64,000 nt of DNA from Enterobacter chengduensis (GTDB lineage Bacteria; Pseudomonadota; Gammaproteobacteria; Enterobacterales; Enterobacteriaceae), in assembly GCF_001984825.2 (NCBI RefSeq), contig NZ_CP043318.1, forward strand, positions 1,736,001 to 1,800,000, in the 5' to 3' direction. Position 1 is the stretch's first letter. The number at the start of each line of letters is the position of its first letter. Shown in pieces: positions 8,859 through 17,837 of this stretch. The notes under the pieces were generated by a model, which had not been told where the DNA came from, ran no database searches, and saw nothing but the letters and a program-made list of their open reading frames with translations. The position numbers and the translations under genes were made by a program.

Positions 8859-9974
8859 ATGAATCTCAAGGGAAAACGCAGAACGCTGTTTCTGCTGCTG
8901 GCGGTCGCGGTTTTAGCCGTTGGGTACTGGCTATGGCAGGTGCTGAATGCGCCGGTGCTGCAGTATCAGACGCTGATTGTTCGCCCTGGCGAACTGCAGC
9001 AAAACGTCCTGGCGACGGGCAAGCTTGATGCCCTGCGCAAGGTTGACGTCGGTGCGCAGGTCAGCGGTCAGCTGAAAACGCTGTCGGTTGAGATTGGCGA
9101 CAAGGTGAAAAAAGGCCAGCTGCTTGGCGTGATCGATCCTGAACAGGCTGAGAACCAGATCCGCGAGGTGGAAGCCACGCTGATGGAGCTGCGCGCGCAG
9201 CGTGCGCAGGCGCTGGCCGAGCGTAACCTGGCCCATGTCACGCTGACCCGTCAGCAGGCGCTGGCCAAAACCCAGGCTATCTCGAAGCAAGATTTAGACA
9301 CGGCCACCACGGAGCTGGCGGTAAAACAGGCGCAGATTGGCACGATTGACGCGCAGATCAAACGCAATCAGGCCTCGCTGGATACGGCGAAAACCAACCT
9401 CGACTACACCCAAATCGTCGCGCCGATGGCCGGTGAAGTCACCCAGATCACCACCCTGCAGGGCCAGACGGTGATTGCCGCCCAGCAGGCGCCAAACATT
9501 TTGACCCTGGCAGACATGAGCACCATGCTGGTGAAGGCCCAGGTCTCAGAGGCGGATGTCATCCATCTGAAGCCGGGACAAAACGCCTGGTTTACGGTGC
9601 TGGGCGACCCGCAGACCCGCTACGAAGGCGTGCTGAAAGACATTCTCCCGACGCCGGAAAAAGTGAACGACGCCATCTTCTACTATGCCCGCTTTGAGGT
9701 ACCCAACCCGAAGGGCGTGCTGCGTCTGGACATGACCGCGCAGGTGCATATCCAGCTGACCGGCGTGAAGAACGTGCTGACCATTCCGCTCTCGGCGCTG
9801 GGTGAATCCGCCGGGGAGAGCCGCTACAAAGTGAAGGTGCTGCGCAACGGCGAAACGCGCGAGCGTGAAGTGGTGATTGGCGCGCGCAACGACACCGACG
9901 TGGTGGTGGTCAAAGGGCTGGAAGAGGGCGAGGAGGTTGTTGTCAGCGAAAGCCTGCCCGGAGCCGCCAAATGA
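8859..9974 (+). CDS. macA: Macrolide efflux adaptor MacA
   Basis: A 371-residue periplasmic membrane-fusion protein that links the inner-membrane ATPase MacB to the outer-membrane channel TolC. An N-terminal membrane anchor spans roughly residues 8-25. Then follow the lipoyl half-motif [14 protein letters not shown], a long alpha-helical hairpin rich in Q/A/L (about residues 90-180), the second lipoyl part [12 protein letters not shown], and the beta-barrel/membrane-proximal region ending near PGAAK. The ATG at 8859 is chosen because it gives the family length; an ATG nine codons earlier lacks a ribosome-binding site. The stop overlaps the macB start by 4 bp. Confidence 0.95.
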   Translation: MNLKGKRRTLFLLLAVAVLAVGYWLWQVLNAPVLQYQTLIVRPGELQQNVLATGKLDALRKVDVGAQVSGQLKTLSVEIGDKVKKGQLLGVIDPEQAENQIREVEATLMELRAQRAQALAERNLAHVTLTRQQALAKTQAISKQDLDTATTELAVKQAQIGTIDAQIKRNQASLDTAKTNLDYTQIVAPMAGEVTQITTLQGQTVIAAQQAPNILTLADMSTMLVKAQVSEADVIHLKPGQNAWFTVLGDPQTRYEGVLKDILPTPEKVNDAIFYYARFEVPNPKGVLRLDMTAQVHIQLTGVKNVLTIPLSALGESAGESRYKVKVLRNGETREREVVIGARNDTDVVVVKGLEEGEEVVVSESLPGAAK

Positions 9975-11911
9975 CGGCGCTGCTTGAGCTGAATGACATT
10001 CGCCGCAGCTATCCCTCCGGCGATGGCCCGGTGGAGGTGCTGAAGGGCATCTCCCTGCGCGTGGAGGCGGGCGAGATGGTGGCGATTGTCGGGGCGTCGG
10101 GCTCCGGTAAATCGACGCTGATGAACATTCTCGGCTGCCTGGATAAACCGACCAGCGGCACCTATCGCGTGGCCGGAACGGATGTCTCCACGCTGGACGG
10201 CGACGCGCTGGCGAAGCTGCGCCGGGAACATTTTGGCTTTATCTTCCAGCGCTACCACCTGCTTTCTCATCTTAGTGCGGCCCAGAACGTCGAAGTACCG
10301 GCGGTGTATGCGGGCGTCGAGCGGAAAAAACGTCTTGAGCGTGCGCAGATGCTGCTGACGCGCCTGGGGCTGGCGGAGCGCGTAGAGTACCAGCCCTCGC
10401 AGTTGTCCGGCGGCCAGCAGCAGCGCGTGAGTATCGCCCGCGCCCTGATGAACGGCGGGCAGGTGATCCTCGCGGATGAACCGACCGGCGCGCTCGACAG
10501 TCATTCCGGCGAAGAGGTGATGGCGATCCTGCATCAGCTTCGCGATCGGGGGCACACGGTCATTATCGTCACCCACGATCCGCAGGTGGCGGCGCAGGCG
10601 GAACGCATTATTGAGATCCACGACGGCGAGCTGGTCAGCAACCCGCCGCCGCGGGCGTCCAGAGCGGCGGCGCCGAAAGAAGCGCTGCCGGCCGCAACCG
10701 GCTGGGGACAGTTTTCCAGCGGCTTTCGTGAAGCGCTAACCATGGCCTGGCTGGCGATGGCGGCCAATAAAATGCGCACCCTGCTGACCATGCTCGGGAT
10801 TATCATCGGCATCGCCTCGGTGGTGTCGATCGTGGTGGTGGGCGACGCGGCGAAGCAGCTGGTGCTGGCCGATATCCGCGCCATCGGCACCAATACCATT
10901 GACGTTTATCCCGGCAAAGACTTTGGCGACGACGAGCCGCAGTATCAGCAGGCGCTGAAATACGACGATCTGGCGGCGATTCAGAAGCAGCCGTGGGTCA
11001 ACTCCGCCACGCCGGCCGTTTCGCAAAACCTGCGCCTGCGCGTGGGCAATGTGGACGTGGCCGCCAGCGCGAACGGCGTCAGCGGAGACTACTTCAACGT
11101 CTACGGCATGACCTTCAGCGAGGGCGCTACCTTCAACGCCGAACAGCTGGCGGGCAGGGCGCAGGTGGTGGTGCTGGACGCGAACTCGCGCAGGCAACTC
11201 TTCCCTAATAAAGCCAGTGTCGTCGGTGAAGTGATCCTGGTCGGCAACATGCCTGCCACGGTCATTGGCGTGGCGGAGGAGAAGCAGTCGATGTTTGGCA
11301 GCAGCAAGATCCTGCGCGTCTGGTTGCCCTACACAACGATTTCCGGGCGGATTATGGGGCAGTCCTGGCTTAACTCCATCACCGTACGCGTGAAGGAGGG
11401 CTACGACAGCGCGCTGGCCGAGCAGCAGCTTGAGCGGCTGTTAACCCTGCGCCACGGGAAGAAAGATTTCTTCACCTGGAACATGGACGGCCTCTTGAAA
11501 ACGGCGGAAAAGACCACACGTACTCTTCAACTGTTCCTCACGCTGGTGGCGGTGATTTCGCTGGTCGTCGGCGGCATCGGGGTGATGAATATCATGCTGG
11601 TGTCGGTCACCGAGCGCACCCGGGAGATTGGCATCCGCATGGCGGTCGGGGCCAGATCCAGCGACGTGCTGCAGCAGTTTTTGATTGAAGCGGTGCTGGT
11701 GTGCCTGGTTGGCGGGGCGATGGGGATTGCGCTCTCAATGATGATCGCCTTTGCGCTCCAGCTCTTTTTACCCGGCTGGGAGATTGGCTTCTCGCCGGTT
11801 GCCATTATTACCGCGTTCCTGTGTTCGACCTTTACCGGCATTTTGTTCGGCTGGTTGCCCGCCCGCAACGCGGCGCGGCTGGATCCGGTGGACGCGCTGG
11901 CTCGGGAATAA
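9971..11911 (+). CDS. macB: Macrolide export ATP-binding/permease MacB
   Basis: A 646-residue ABC transporter with an N-terminal nucleotide-binding domain: Walker [13 protein letters not shown] near residue 42, signature [12 protein letters not shown], Walker [13 protein letters not shown] FtsX-type membrane domain follows, with one helix near residue 275, a large periplasmic domain, and three helices at the C-terminus. With MacA and TolC it forms a mechanotransmission pump that exports macrolides, enterotoxin and haem precursors from the periplasm. Translationally coupled to macA. The bidirectional hairpin at 11922-11950 ends the operon. Confidence 0.96.
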   Translation: MTALLELNDIRRSYPSGDGPVEVLKGISLRVEAGEMVAIVGASGSGKSTLMNILGCLDKPTSGTYRVAGTDVSTLDGDALAKLRREHFGFIFQRYHLLSHLSAAQNVEVPAVYAGVERKKRLERAQMLLTRLGLAERVEYQPSQLSGGQQQRVSIARALMNGGQVILADEPTGALDSHSGEEVMAILHQLRDRGHTVIIVTHDPQVAAQAERIIEIHDGELVSNPPPRASRAAAPKEALPAATGWGQFSSGFREALTMAWLAMAANKMRTLLTMLGIIIGIASVVSIVVVGDAAKQLVLADIRAIGTNTIDVYPGKDFGDDEPQYQQALKYDDLAAIQKQPWVNSATPAVSQNLRLRVGNVDVAASANGVSGDYFNVYGMTFSEGATFNAEQLAGRAQVVVLDANSRRQLFPNKASVVGEVILVGNMPATVIGVAEEKQSMFGSSKILRVWLPYTTISGRIMGQSWLNSITVRVKEGYDSALAEQQLERLLTLRHGKKDFFTWNMDGLLKTAEKTTRTLQLFLTLVAVISLVVGGIGVMNIMLVSVTERTREIGIRMAVGARSSDVLQQFLIEAVLVCLVGGAMGIALSMMIAFALQLFLPGWEIGFSPVAIITAFLCSTFTGILFGWLPARNAARLDPVDALARE

Positions 11912-11921
11912 CCCGAAAATA

Positions 11922-11950
11922 AAAATGCCAGCCGATCGGGCTGGCATTTT
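11922..11950. terminator. Bidirectional terminator between macB and cspD
   Basis: Perfect 12-bp stem AAAATGCCAGCC / GGCTGGCATTTT around a 5-base loop, with A-tract before and T-tract after. It is placed between two convergent genes and can stop both. Confidence 0.85.
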
Positions 11951-11981
11951 GACGGCGGGATGTACACAATAAAACAGAGGG

Positions 11982-12203
11982 CTAGGCAACCGTCTCTGCT
12001 TCAATGGGGACGATAAGGCTTGCATGATTGCCTTTAGGTCCCTGGTGTACATCGAACCGGACGGACTGCCCGGCTTTGAGCGTTCTGTAACCATCCATCT
12101 GAATGGTGGAATAGTGAGCGAAGATATCCTCGCCGCCGCCTTCGGGGCAGATGAAGCCAAACCCTTTGGCGTTGTTGAACCACTTAACAGTACCCATTTC
12201 CAT
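11982..12203 (-). CDS. cspD: Cold-shock-like protein CspD
   Basis: A 73-residue single cold-shock domain almost identical to E. coli CspD, the stationary-phase, nutrient-stress member that binds single-stranded DNA and inhibits replication initiation. RNP1 (KGFGFI) and RNP2 (DIFAHYS) are intact. The start at 12203 gives MEMGTVKWFNN. It is divergent from clpS across about 270 bp of intergenic sequence. In E. coli, CspD is a Lon substrate and linked to persistence; that is family knowledge, not visible here. Confidence 0.97.
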   Translation of the reverse strand: MEMGTVKWFNNAKGFGFICPEGGGEDIFAHYSTIQMDGYRTLKAGQSVRFDVHQGPKGNHASLIVPIEAETVA

Positions 12204-12470
12204 GCTTCGACATCCTTCGTAAATCTTATAAGTTAAGATGGAATGAACCGGTGGTGGAGTGGGGGCTGTTCAAAACCTCGCCATCTCACGCTTGTACAAT
12301 TTAGAGAAACGGAAGACGTCGTCAAGCGTTTGGCGCTGGAGTTGGGACAATAATCAACCAAAGTTTGAAGCAGTTAACGCTATTGCGACAGTTTGTGACA
12401 GACATCGCGGATGACAGTAATAGATGATTGTTATCTAACATCTGAGGTAGATTCAAAGTGGTTATGCATC

Positions 12471-12791
12471 ATGGGTAAGACCAACGATTGGCTGGATTTT
12501 GACCAGCTGGCGGAAGACAAAGTGCGCGACGCGCTAAAACCGCCATCTATGTATAAAGTTATGTTAATGAACGATGATTACACGCCGATGGAATTTGTTA
12601 TTGACGTGCTACAAAAGTTCTTTTCTTATGATGTAGAACGTGCAACGCAACTGATGCTTACCGTTCATTATCGAGGCAAAGCCATCTGCGGCATCTTTAC
12701 GGCAGAAGTGGCGGAAACCAAAGTGGCGATGGTGAACGACTATGCTAGGGAGAACGAGCATCCGTTGCTGTGTACGCTGGAAAAGGCCTGA
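12471..12791 (+). CDS. clpS: ClpAP adaptor ClpS
   Basis: A 106-residue adaptor that hands N-degron substrates (N-terminal Leu, Phe, Tyr, Trp) to ClpAP and blocks SsrA-tag degradation. A flexible N-terminal tail precedes the folded domain with [14 protein letters not shown], the binding-pocket region, and ends in [10 protein letters not shown]. The start is the ATG at 12471 ([10 protein letters not shown]), which matches the family; in-frame ATGs upstream lack support. It is followed 27 bp later by clpA, its partner. Aat, encoded at 29868-30572, creates its substrates. Confidence 0.97.
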   Translation: MGKTNDWLDFDQLAEDKVRDALKPPSMYKVMLMNDDYTPMEFVIDVLQKFFSYDVERATQLMLTVHYRGKAICGIFTAEVAETKVAMVNDYARENEHPLLCTLEKA

Positions 12792-12818
12792 TAAGGCATA
12801 AAATTGGGGGAGGTGCCT

Positions 12819-15098
12819 ATGCTCAATCAAGAACTGGAACTCAGTTTAAACATGGCTTTCGCCAGAGCGCGTGAGCACCGACATGAGTTTATGACCGTCG
12901 AGCATCTGCTGCTCGCACTGCTTAGCAACCCATCTGCCCGCGAAGCGCTGGAAGCCTGCTCTGTGGATCTGGTGGCGCTGCGTCAGGAACTCGAAGCCTT
13001 CATCGAACAAACCACACCGGTGCTGCCAGCCAGTGAAGAGGAGCGCGACACGCAGCCGACGCTCAGCTTCCAGCGCGTGCTGCAGCGCGCGGTTTTCCAC
13101 GTCCAGTCTTCCGGACGTAGCGAAGTGACTGGCGCAAACGTCTTAGTCGCCATCTTCAGCGAGCAGGAGTCGCAGGCTGCCTATCTGCTGCGCAAACACG
13201 AAGTCAGCCGCCTCGACGTGGTGAACTTTATTTCTCACGGAACGCGCAAAGACGAGCCTAACCAGGCATCGGATTCCGGCAACCAGGTCAATAACAATGA
13301 AGAGCAAGCAGGCGGGGAGGATCGTATGGAAAACTTCACCACCAACCTTAACCAGCTTGCTCGCGTTGGCGGTATCGACCCGCTGATCGGTCGCGATAAA
13401 GAGCTGGAGCGCGCGATTCAGGTGCTGTGCCGTCGCCGCAAGAACAACCCGCTGCTGGTGGGTGAGTCAGGCGTGGGTAAAACTGCGATTGCCGAAGGGC
13501 TTGCCTGGCGCATTGTGCAGGGCGACGTGCCGGAAGTGATTGCCGACTGCACTATCTACTCGCTGGATATCGGCTCGCTGCTCGCGGGCACGAAATACCG
13601 CGGTGATTTTGAAAAACGCTTCAAGGCGCTGTTAAAACAGCTGGAGCAGGACACCAACAGCATCCTGTTTATCGATGAGATCCACACCATCATCGGCGCA
13701 GGTGCGGCCTCCGGTGGCCAGGTGGATGCCGCAAACCTGATCAAACCGCTGCTCTCCAGCGGCAAGATCCGCGTGATTGGCTCCACGACTTACCAGGAGT
13801 TCAGCAACATCTTTGAGAAAGACCGCGCGCTGGCGCGCCGCTTCCAGAAAATCGACGTGACCGAACCGTCCGTCGAGGAAACGGTGCAGATCATCAACGG
13901 CCTGAAGCCGAAGTACGAAGCGCACCACGACGTGCGTTACACCGCGAAAGCGGTCCGTGCGGCGGTGGAGCTGGCGGTGAAATACATCAACGACCGTCAT
14001 CTGCCGGATAAGGCCATTGACGTAATTGATGAGGCGGGGGCGCGTGCGCGCCTGATGCCCGCCAGCAAGCGTAAGAAAACCGTTAACGTGGCGGATATTG
14101 AGTCCGTGGTGGCCCGCATCGCGCGTATCCCTGAGAAGAGCGTTTCTCAGAGCGACCGCGACACGCTGCGCACCCTCGGCAATCGCCTGAAAATGCTGGT
14201 CTTTGGTCAGGATAAAGCCATTGAGGCTTTAACCGAAGCGATCAAGATGGCCCGTGCCGGACTGGGGCATGACCACAAGCCTGTCGGTTCCTTCCTGTTC
14301 GCCGGTCCGACCGGCGTGGGTAAAACCGAGGTAACGGTGCAGCTCTCTAAAGCGCTCGGCATTGAGCTGCTGCGCTTTGATATGTCCGAGTATATGGAGC
14401 GTCACACCGTCAGCCGTTTGATTGGTGCGCCTCCGGGCTACGTCGGCTTTGACCAGGGCGGCCTGCTCACCGACGCGGTGATCAAGCATCCGCACGCGGT
14501 TCTGCTGCTCGATGAAATCGAGAAAGCGCACCCGGACGTGTTCAACATCCTGCTGCAGGTGATGGACAACGGGACGCTGACCGACAACAACGGGCGCAAG
14601 GCGGACTTCCGCAACGTGGTGCTGGTGATGACCACCAACGCCGGGGTACGTGAAACCGAGCGTAAATCCATCGGCCTGATCCACCAGGATAACAGCACCG
14701 ATGCGATGGAGGAGATCAAGAAGATCTTCACGCCGGAGTTCCGCAACCGTCTGGACAACATTATCTGGTTCGATCACCTGTCTACCGAGGTGATCCATCA
14801 GGTGGTGGACAAGTTCATCGTCGAGCTTCAGGTACAGCTGGACCAGAAAGGCGTGTCGCTGGAAGTGAGCCAGGAGGCCCGCAACTGGCTGGCCGAGAAA
14901 GGCTACGACCGTGCGATGGGCGCTCGTCCGATGGCGCGTGTGATTCAGGACAACCTGAAAAAACCGCTGGCGAACGAGCTGCTGTTTGGCTCGCTGGTGG
15001 ACGGCGGCCAAGTCACCTTGGCGCTGGACCAGGCGAAGAACGAGCTGACGTACGACTTCCAGAGTGCGGCGAAGCACAAGCCGGAAGCGGCACATTAA
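12819..15098 (+). CDS. clpA: ATP-dependent Clp protease ATP-binding subunit ClpA
   Basis: A 759-residue AAA+ unfoldase that feeds proteins into ClpP. The N-terminal Clp-N domain spans about residues 1-145. AAA1 has Walker [14 protein letters not shown] and Walker [18 protein letters not shown]2 has [13 protein letters not shown] and [13 protein letters not shown]. The IGL loop that docks on ClpP is present in [10 protein letters not shown]. The start is the ATG at 12819 ([11 protein letters not shown]) after a strong GGGGGAGG; a GTG-side extension of five residues is not needed. A strong terminator follows at 15112. Confidence 0.98.
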   Translation: MLNQELELSLNMAFARAREHRHEFMTVEHLLLALLSNPSAREALEACSVDLVALRQELEAFIEQTTPVLPASEEERDTQPTLSFQRVLQRAVFHVQSSGRSEVTGANVLVAIFSEQESQAAYLLRKHEVSRLDVVNFISHGTRKDEPNQASDSGNQVNNNEEQAGGEDRMENFTTNLNQLARVGGIDPLIGRDKELERAIQVLCRRRKNNPLLVGESGVGKTAIAEGLAWRIVQGDVPEVIADCTIYSLDIGSLLAGTKYRGDFEKRFKALLKQLEQDTNSILFIDEIHTIIGAGAASGGQVDAANLIKPLLSSGKIRVIGSTTYQEFSNIFEKDRALARRFQKIDVTEPSVEETVQIINGLKPKYEAHHDVRYTAKAVRAAVELAVKYINDRHLPDKAIDVIDEAGARARLMPASKRKKTVNVADIESVVARIARIPEKSVSQSDRDTLRTLGNRLKMLVFGQDKAIEALTEAIKMARAGLGHDHKPVGSFLFAGPTGVGKTEVTVQLSKALGIELLRFDMSEYMERHTVSRLIGAPPGYVGFDQGGLLTDAVIKHPHAVLLLDEIEKAHPDVFNILLQVMDNGTLTDNNGRKADFRNVVLVMTTNAGVRETERKSIGLIHQDNSTDAMEEIKKIFTPEFRNRLDNIIWFDHLSTEVIHQVVDKFIVELQVQLDQKGVSLEVSQEARNWLAEKGYDRAMGARPMARVIQDNLKKPLANELLFGSLVDGGQVTLALDQAKNELTYDFQSAAKHKPEAAH

Positions 15099-15111
15099 GT
15101 CGTTTTAGTAT

Positions 15112-15142
15112 AAAAGCCGGGTTTTTTAACCCGGCTTTTTTT
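15112..15142 (+). terminator. Terminator of clpSA
   Basis: AAAAGCCGGG / CCCGGCTTTTTTT stem-loop with a long T-tract directly after the clpA stop. Confidence 0.9.
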
Positions 15143-15157
15143 GTGCCCGTTTTTCTC

Positions 15158-15189
15158 CCTCTCCCCGTGAGAGAGGGCCGGGGTGAGGG
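15158..15189. repeat. Short dispersed palindrome
   Basis: CCCTCTCCCCGTGAGAGAGGG followed by CCGGGGTGAGGG: a GC-rich palindromic element of the type seen after aqpZ at 5073-5098. It marks the boundary between clpA and the AT-rich accessory stretch. Confidence 0.45.
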
Positions 15190-15258
15190 CGTCAGGCCAT
15201 ACAATTTAAAAGCACAACTTCGCTTGCTGTTTTTAGTTTTAGTTAAGATAGTCACAAC

Positions 15259-15286
15259 AAAAAAGGACTCTTCAGAGTCCTTTTTT
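15259..15286 (-). terminator. Terminator of the type VI cassette
   Basis: AAAAAAGGACTC, four-base loop, GAGTCCTTTTTT. It is symmetrical, so it could act on both strands. It overlaps the stop codon of the Hcp-like gene on the minus strand. Confidence 0.85.
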
Positions 15287-15764
15287 ATGCCACTGCTCTT
15301 TCATTCCACGAGTCTTTGAACATGATGTTCCCATCACAGTAGATCCATTCTATAGATTCATAACGAATTTCAATTTCTTCCATATGCTTACTTGCAACGC
15401 CTATTGGAAATAGAACGGGAGAAATTCTTGTAATCTTTACGTTTTCCATCTTTATATTAAAGTATTCTACCTCTATTCCTGCTTCATTAATCCTGTACAT
15501 TTTAATTAAAGCTGTTTTTAGTGTTCTACCCTGACATACCGCTCTGAATAAATAGGGGGTAAGGCGATCTATGTCTTTTTCAAATGTAATCGGAACATGT
15601 AGGCGCGTACCAGTAAGTTTTCCAGTGTTATAATCTGTAGGGATCCATACAGAATGATTGAACGATTTAAGTTCGGTGGAACCCAATCGTGTAGGCATTA
15701 AGCATTCACCCATTAAAGGCGAGTTATTTTCATCGGTAAGCCACATATGTGCTGGTATAGACAT
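15285..15764 (-). CDS. Orphan Hcp-like type VI secretion tube protein (TssD family)
   Basis: A 159-residue protein with the pattern of the Hcp/TssD family, the ring-forming inner-tube protein of the type VI secretion system, which also carries effectors in its lumen. Visible family signs are KSFNHSVWIPTDYNTG and TGTRLHVPITFEKDID near residues 33-65, GRTLKTALIKMYRI, and the C-terminal strand EIEIRYESIEWIY. Length is normal. No other type VI gene is in the window, so the sheath, baseplate and VgrG must be elsewhere. Its ATG follows the stop of the preceding small membrane-protein gene with no gap (TAAATG), so the two are translationally coupled. It is AT-rich compared with the flanking core genes. 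Confidence 0.8.
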   Translation of the reverse strand: MSIPAHMWLTDENNSPLMGECLMPTRLGSTELKSFNHSVWIPTDYNTGKLTGTRLHVPITFEKDIDRLTPYLFRAVCQGRTLKTALIKMYRINEAGIEVEYFNIKMENVKITRISPVLFPIGVASKHMEEIEIRYESIEWIYCDGNIMFKDSWNERAVA

Positions 15765-15995
15765 TTATTTTTTTCCTTTATAAAAAAACACTAATGAAAA
15801 TATCGTGACTACTATCGAGGTGATAATTATAAATGAAGCTTTGTTATTGTTGACTAGAGCCGAAACGGGAATGGATATCATTATAATAAATATAATAATG
15901 CCCCAGCCTATGAGATCATTAATGCAATCATCTTTAATGCTGGTAAATAAACGCTTAACACAACGCCAAAGAAATTCATTTATTAAATTAAACAT
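15765..15995 (-). CDS. Small membrane protein, candidate immunity protein
   Basis: A 76-residue protein of unrecognised family with two predicted membrane helices, about residues 29-48 and 54-71, and a basic end (FFYKGKK). It lies between the 226-residue unknown gene (23 bp upstream) and the Hcp-like gene (0 bp downstream) on the same strand. Small multi-pass inner-membrane proteins beside orphan Hcp genes are often immunity proteins against membrane-acting effectors; that function is an inference from position and topology only. Confidence 0.55.
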   Translation of the reverse strand: MFNLINEFLWRCVKRLFTSIKDDCINDLIGWGIIIFIIMISIPVSALVNNNKASFIIITSIVVTIFSLVFFYKGKK

Positions 15996-16018
15996 TGTTA
16001 CATCATTCTATTTAATGC

Positions 16019-16699
16019 TCAGGTAATTTCTTCATCCGAGGCTAAGCTAATATTCAGATATCCAGACTTCATGATAATCGGTTCGATCAAGAAATACAGC
16101 ATCTCTAATCCCTCTCTATATAAAGCATTATAAAATAATGGACAAAAATTTTTTAGATTATCTGCACTTTCAGCAGCATGTTGAACAATTCCATAAATAT
16201 TTGTGCCTCCCACCACCCATCCGACTCTGTTTGCTATTTTTTTCATGAACGCATCTTGAACTACTGAACTCATCTTATTCCCACGGCATATATAAGATGT
16301 CATAGCATATATTAAACCATTTTTTGAAATGTATTTTATGGAGTAGTGTGTTGTAAAAGGTGTTAGTTTCTCAAGGATTGATTTTTTTTCTACTTCACTC
16401 TTGTTTGTTAGAAGTGTTTCAATGTATATTTGAATCATTCGGAATATAACATTACGATGTTTTATCAGTTCATACAGGGAAAGCAAAAACCTTTTATCCT
16501 CAGACATTAGTTTATTACACACATCTTGATAATTGTCTGTAAGGCAAGATGTATAATAAAGTAATCGTGTTGCGCCATCTTCAAGACCATTTAGATAATC
16601 GACAACCCCCTCTTTAACGCCATCTAACGCTTTATCTAATCGCACAGCTAGTTCTTTATCAGTTCCAATTTTTCTGATGATTTCTTCGCTGTAATACAT
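16019..16699 (-). CDS. Unknown 226-residue protein, candidate type VI effector
   Basis: First gene of a three-gene AT-rich minus-strand unit ending with an Hcp-like gene. The family is not recognised with certainty. A charged, helical N-terminal part (about 1-150) is followed by a glycine-containing hydrophobic stretch at about 158-175 (VGWVVGGTNIYGIVQHAA) and another at about 197-210 (LEMLYFLIEPIIM). There is no signal peptide. Size, lack of an export signal, hydrophobic segments and neighbours resemble small ion-channel effectors such as Serratia Ssp6, which is delivered with Hcp and countered by a membrane immunity protein. This is an inference; a regulatory or structural role is possible. 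The ATG at 16699 has AAAGGAT upstream. Confidence 0.5.
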   Translation of the reverse strand: MYYSEEIIRKIGTDKELAVRLDKALDGVKEGVVDYLNGLEDGATRLLYYTSCLTDNYQDVCNKLMSEDKRFLLSLYELIKHRNVIFRMIQIYIETLLTNKSEVEKKSILEKLTPFTTHYSIKYISKNGLIYAMTSYICRGNKMSSVVQDAFMKKIANRVGWVVGGTNIYGIVQHAAESADNLKNFCPLFYNALYREGLEMLYFLIEPIIMKSGYLNISLASDEEIT

Positions 16700-17185
16700 A
16701 ATATATCCTTTTAGTTTAATGCGCTTATCATCGTATATGGAAAGATTTGATCAAGTGATCGTTCTCTCATTTTTGTTAACTAGGGAAAAGATTACTTTTT
16801 ATTATCTTGATGGATGAATGAGATTAAATGATTAATGTGGTGAATCTAATGCCAGATTATCTGTTGTTTATTATTTTGATTCGCTTATTTTTCCTTTTTA
16901 AAGTGCGTCCGGAGAAGTAAACACGGATTCCAACCCGTCCTTCATCTCTCTCACTTAAATTATATTATTATTTGTTATTTTTTGGACGTCCTTTGTTATA
17001 GGAGAGGGGGATAGCATGTGGCCGCAGAGGAGTTTTGCGAGGCGCTTTCCAGATTCTTTCGAAGTCAGTTGCTGGATAAATCCACAGTAATAAAATGGCG
17101 GCGCACCTGCAAAATCAGGTGCCGGGATTGGCGTCCTGATTACACACGAGAAATGATGTTGATAAGTCAACTATCATCAGGTTCG
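16700..17185. other. Intergenic AT-rich region
   Basis: There is no convincing gene in this roughly 490-bp stretch. A perfect inverted repeat GATCA-AG-TGATC lies at 16749-16760, about 50 bp before the start of the 226-residue gene, and could be an operator for it. Short open frames on both strands between 16955 and 17257 have no recognisable product, and one runs across the promoter at 17186-17214. Sequence from about 17100 on may belong to a phage-satellite immunity region with the RNA described next. Confidence 0.5.
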
Positions 17186-17214
17186 TTCACACTTTTGAAA
17201 GCTAGCGATATAAT
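17186..17214 (+). promoter_or_regulatory. Strong sigma-70 promoter for the C4-like RNA
   Basis: TTCACA at 17186-17191, a 17-bp spacer, and a perfect TATAAT at 17209-17214. Transcription should begin near 17220, just before the structured RNA. This is one of the best consensus promoters in the window and is in the position of the P4 PLE promoter relative to its CI RNA. Confidence 0.75.
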
Positions 17215-17220
17215 CCGCAG

Positions 17221-17310
17221 ACTCAATTATGGTGGGCTGAACCGGGGCTTCTTTTGAAGCGCCGATTTTCCCGTGTGGGTCGGTACGCCAAACCGGTTCA
17301 GTCTGCCACC
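17221..17310 (+). ncRNA. C4/CI-like antisense RNA (phage P1/P4 immunity type)
   Basis: The transcript folds into a closed three-stem structure. GGTGG (17231-17235) pairs with CCACC (17306-17310). CTGAACCGG (17237-17245) pairs with CCGGTTCAG (17293-17301). Inside lie GCTTC-tttt-GAAGC (17247-17260) and CCC-gtgt-GGG (17270-17279). CCGTGTG at 17271-17277 is complementary to CACACGG at 17344-17350, extendable by two G-U pairs, next to the ribosome-binding site of the following gene. GAAGCGCC at 17256-17263 can pair with GGCGTTC at 17317-17323 with one bulge. Two target pairings downstream of a compact multi-stem RNA are the hallmark of the C4 antisense family. No profile search was possible. Confidence 0.65.
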
Positions 17311-17362
17311 TGAGTTGGCGTTCGGGTGGAGATCTTTAAATTTCACACGGAGTCATAACCAA

Positions 17363-17800
17363 ATGGAACATAACAATTTTTCACAGCTCTACACCGAACT
17401 CTCCCTTAACCCCGATCTGCCAACCCTTGCCGAGCGCTGTACACTGCTCACCGAAATCCTACTGGATTGCAAATCACTCCCCCAAACGCATCCCGTATGC
17501 CGCTGTCTTGGAGCCTGGCTGGAAGAGGTGAAATCCGGGCTTACAGAATCAATGCGTGATTTTCAGGTGGTGGAATTTGAGGACGAAGTGGAACAACCGC
17601 GACAAAAAGAGTGGTTGCTGGAAGATACCGAAACGAAATGCGACTACTGTCGGGCGTTAAACCATGTGCTGCTGGTGGCGAATTTTGACGGCGATATGTT
17701 GCCGCACATCACGGGGCTACTCCATGACATTACGCATTCTATGGCCGCAGACGTTGTTGCCCCTCGAAATGCAGAACCGGTAATTCACATTATTTCCTGA
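17363..17800 (+). CDS. Unknown 145-residue protein downstream of C4-like RNA
   Basis: Family not recognised. The protein is acidic and soluble in appearance, without signal peptide or membrane helix. It starts MEHNNFSQLYTELSLNPDLP, has an acidic middle (VVEFEDEVEQPRQKE) and one CDYC pair near residue 95, and ends in EPVIHIIS. The chosen ATG at 17363 has ACGGAGT about 9 bp upstream; an in-frame start at 17273 would lie inside the structured RNA and is unlikely. Its ribosome-binding region is complementary to a loop of that RNA, so its translation is probably repressed by it. In P1 the C4 target is the icd-ant operon; whether this protein acts in that way is unknown. It lies 176 bp before CRISPR array 2. 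Confidence 0.65.
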   Translation: MEHNNFSQLYTELSLNPDLPTLAERCTLLTEILLDCKSLPQTHPVCRCLGAWLEEVKSGLTESMRDFQVVEFEDEVEQPRQKEWLLEDTETKCDYCRALNHVLLVANFDGDMLPHITGLLHDITHSMAADVVAPRNAEPVIHIIS

Positions 17801-17811
17801 GTTCGAGCCCA

Positions 17812-17837
17812 GGCGTCGGGGGCATTTCTCTGACGCC
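17812..17837 (+). terminator. Weak hairpin after the 145-residue gene
   Basis: GGCGTC at 17812-17817 pairs with GACGCC at 17832-17837, and an eight-T run follows at 17851-17858 after a gap. This might separate the small gene from the CRISPR leader. The large loop and distant T-run make it a weak candidate. Confidence 0.35.

Noticed and set aside
16955..17170. 71-residue minus-strand frame
   Set aside because: No convincing ribosome-binding site, no family resemblance and low-complexity ends; it overlaps the other weak frame.
17018..17257. 79-residue plus-strand frame upstream of the C4-like RNA
   Set aside because: It runs across the consensus promoter and into the structured RNA, with no recognisable product. 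It may be a relic of a satellite gene but cannot be supported.
17799..17822. GTTCGAGCCC resembling a tRNA T-arm
   Set aside because: No acceptor stem, anticodon arm or D-arm can be folded around it.
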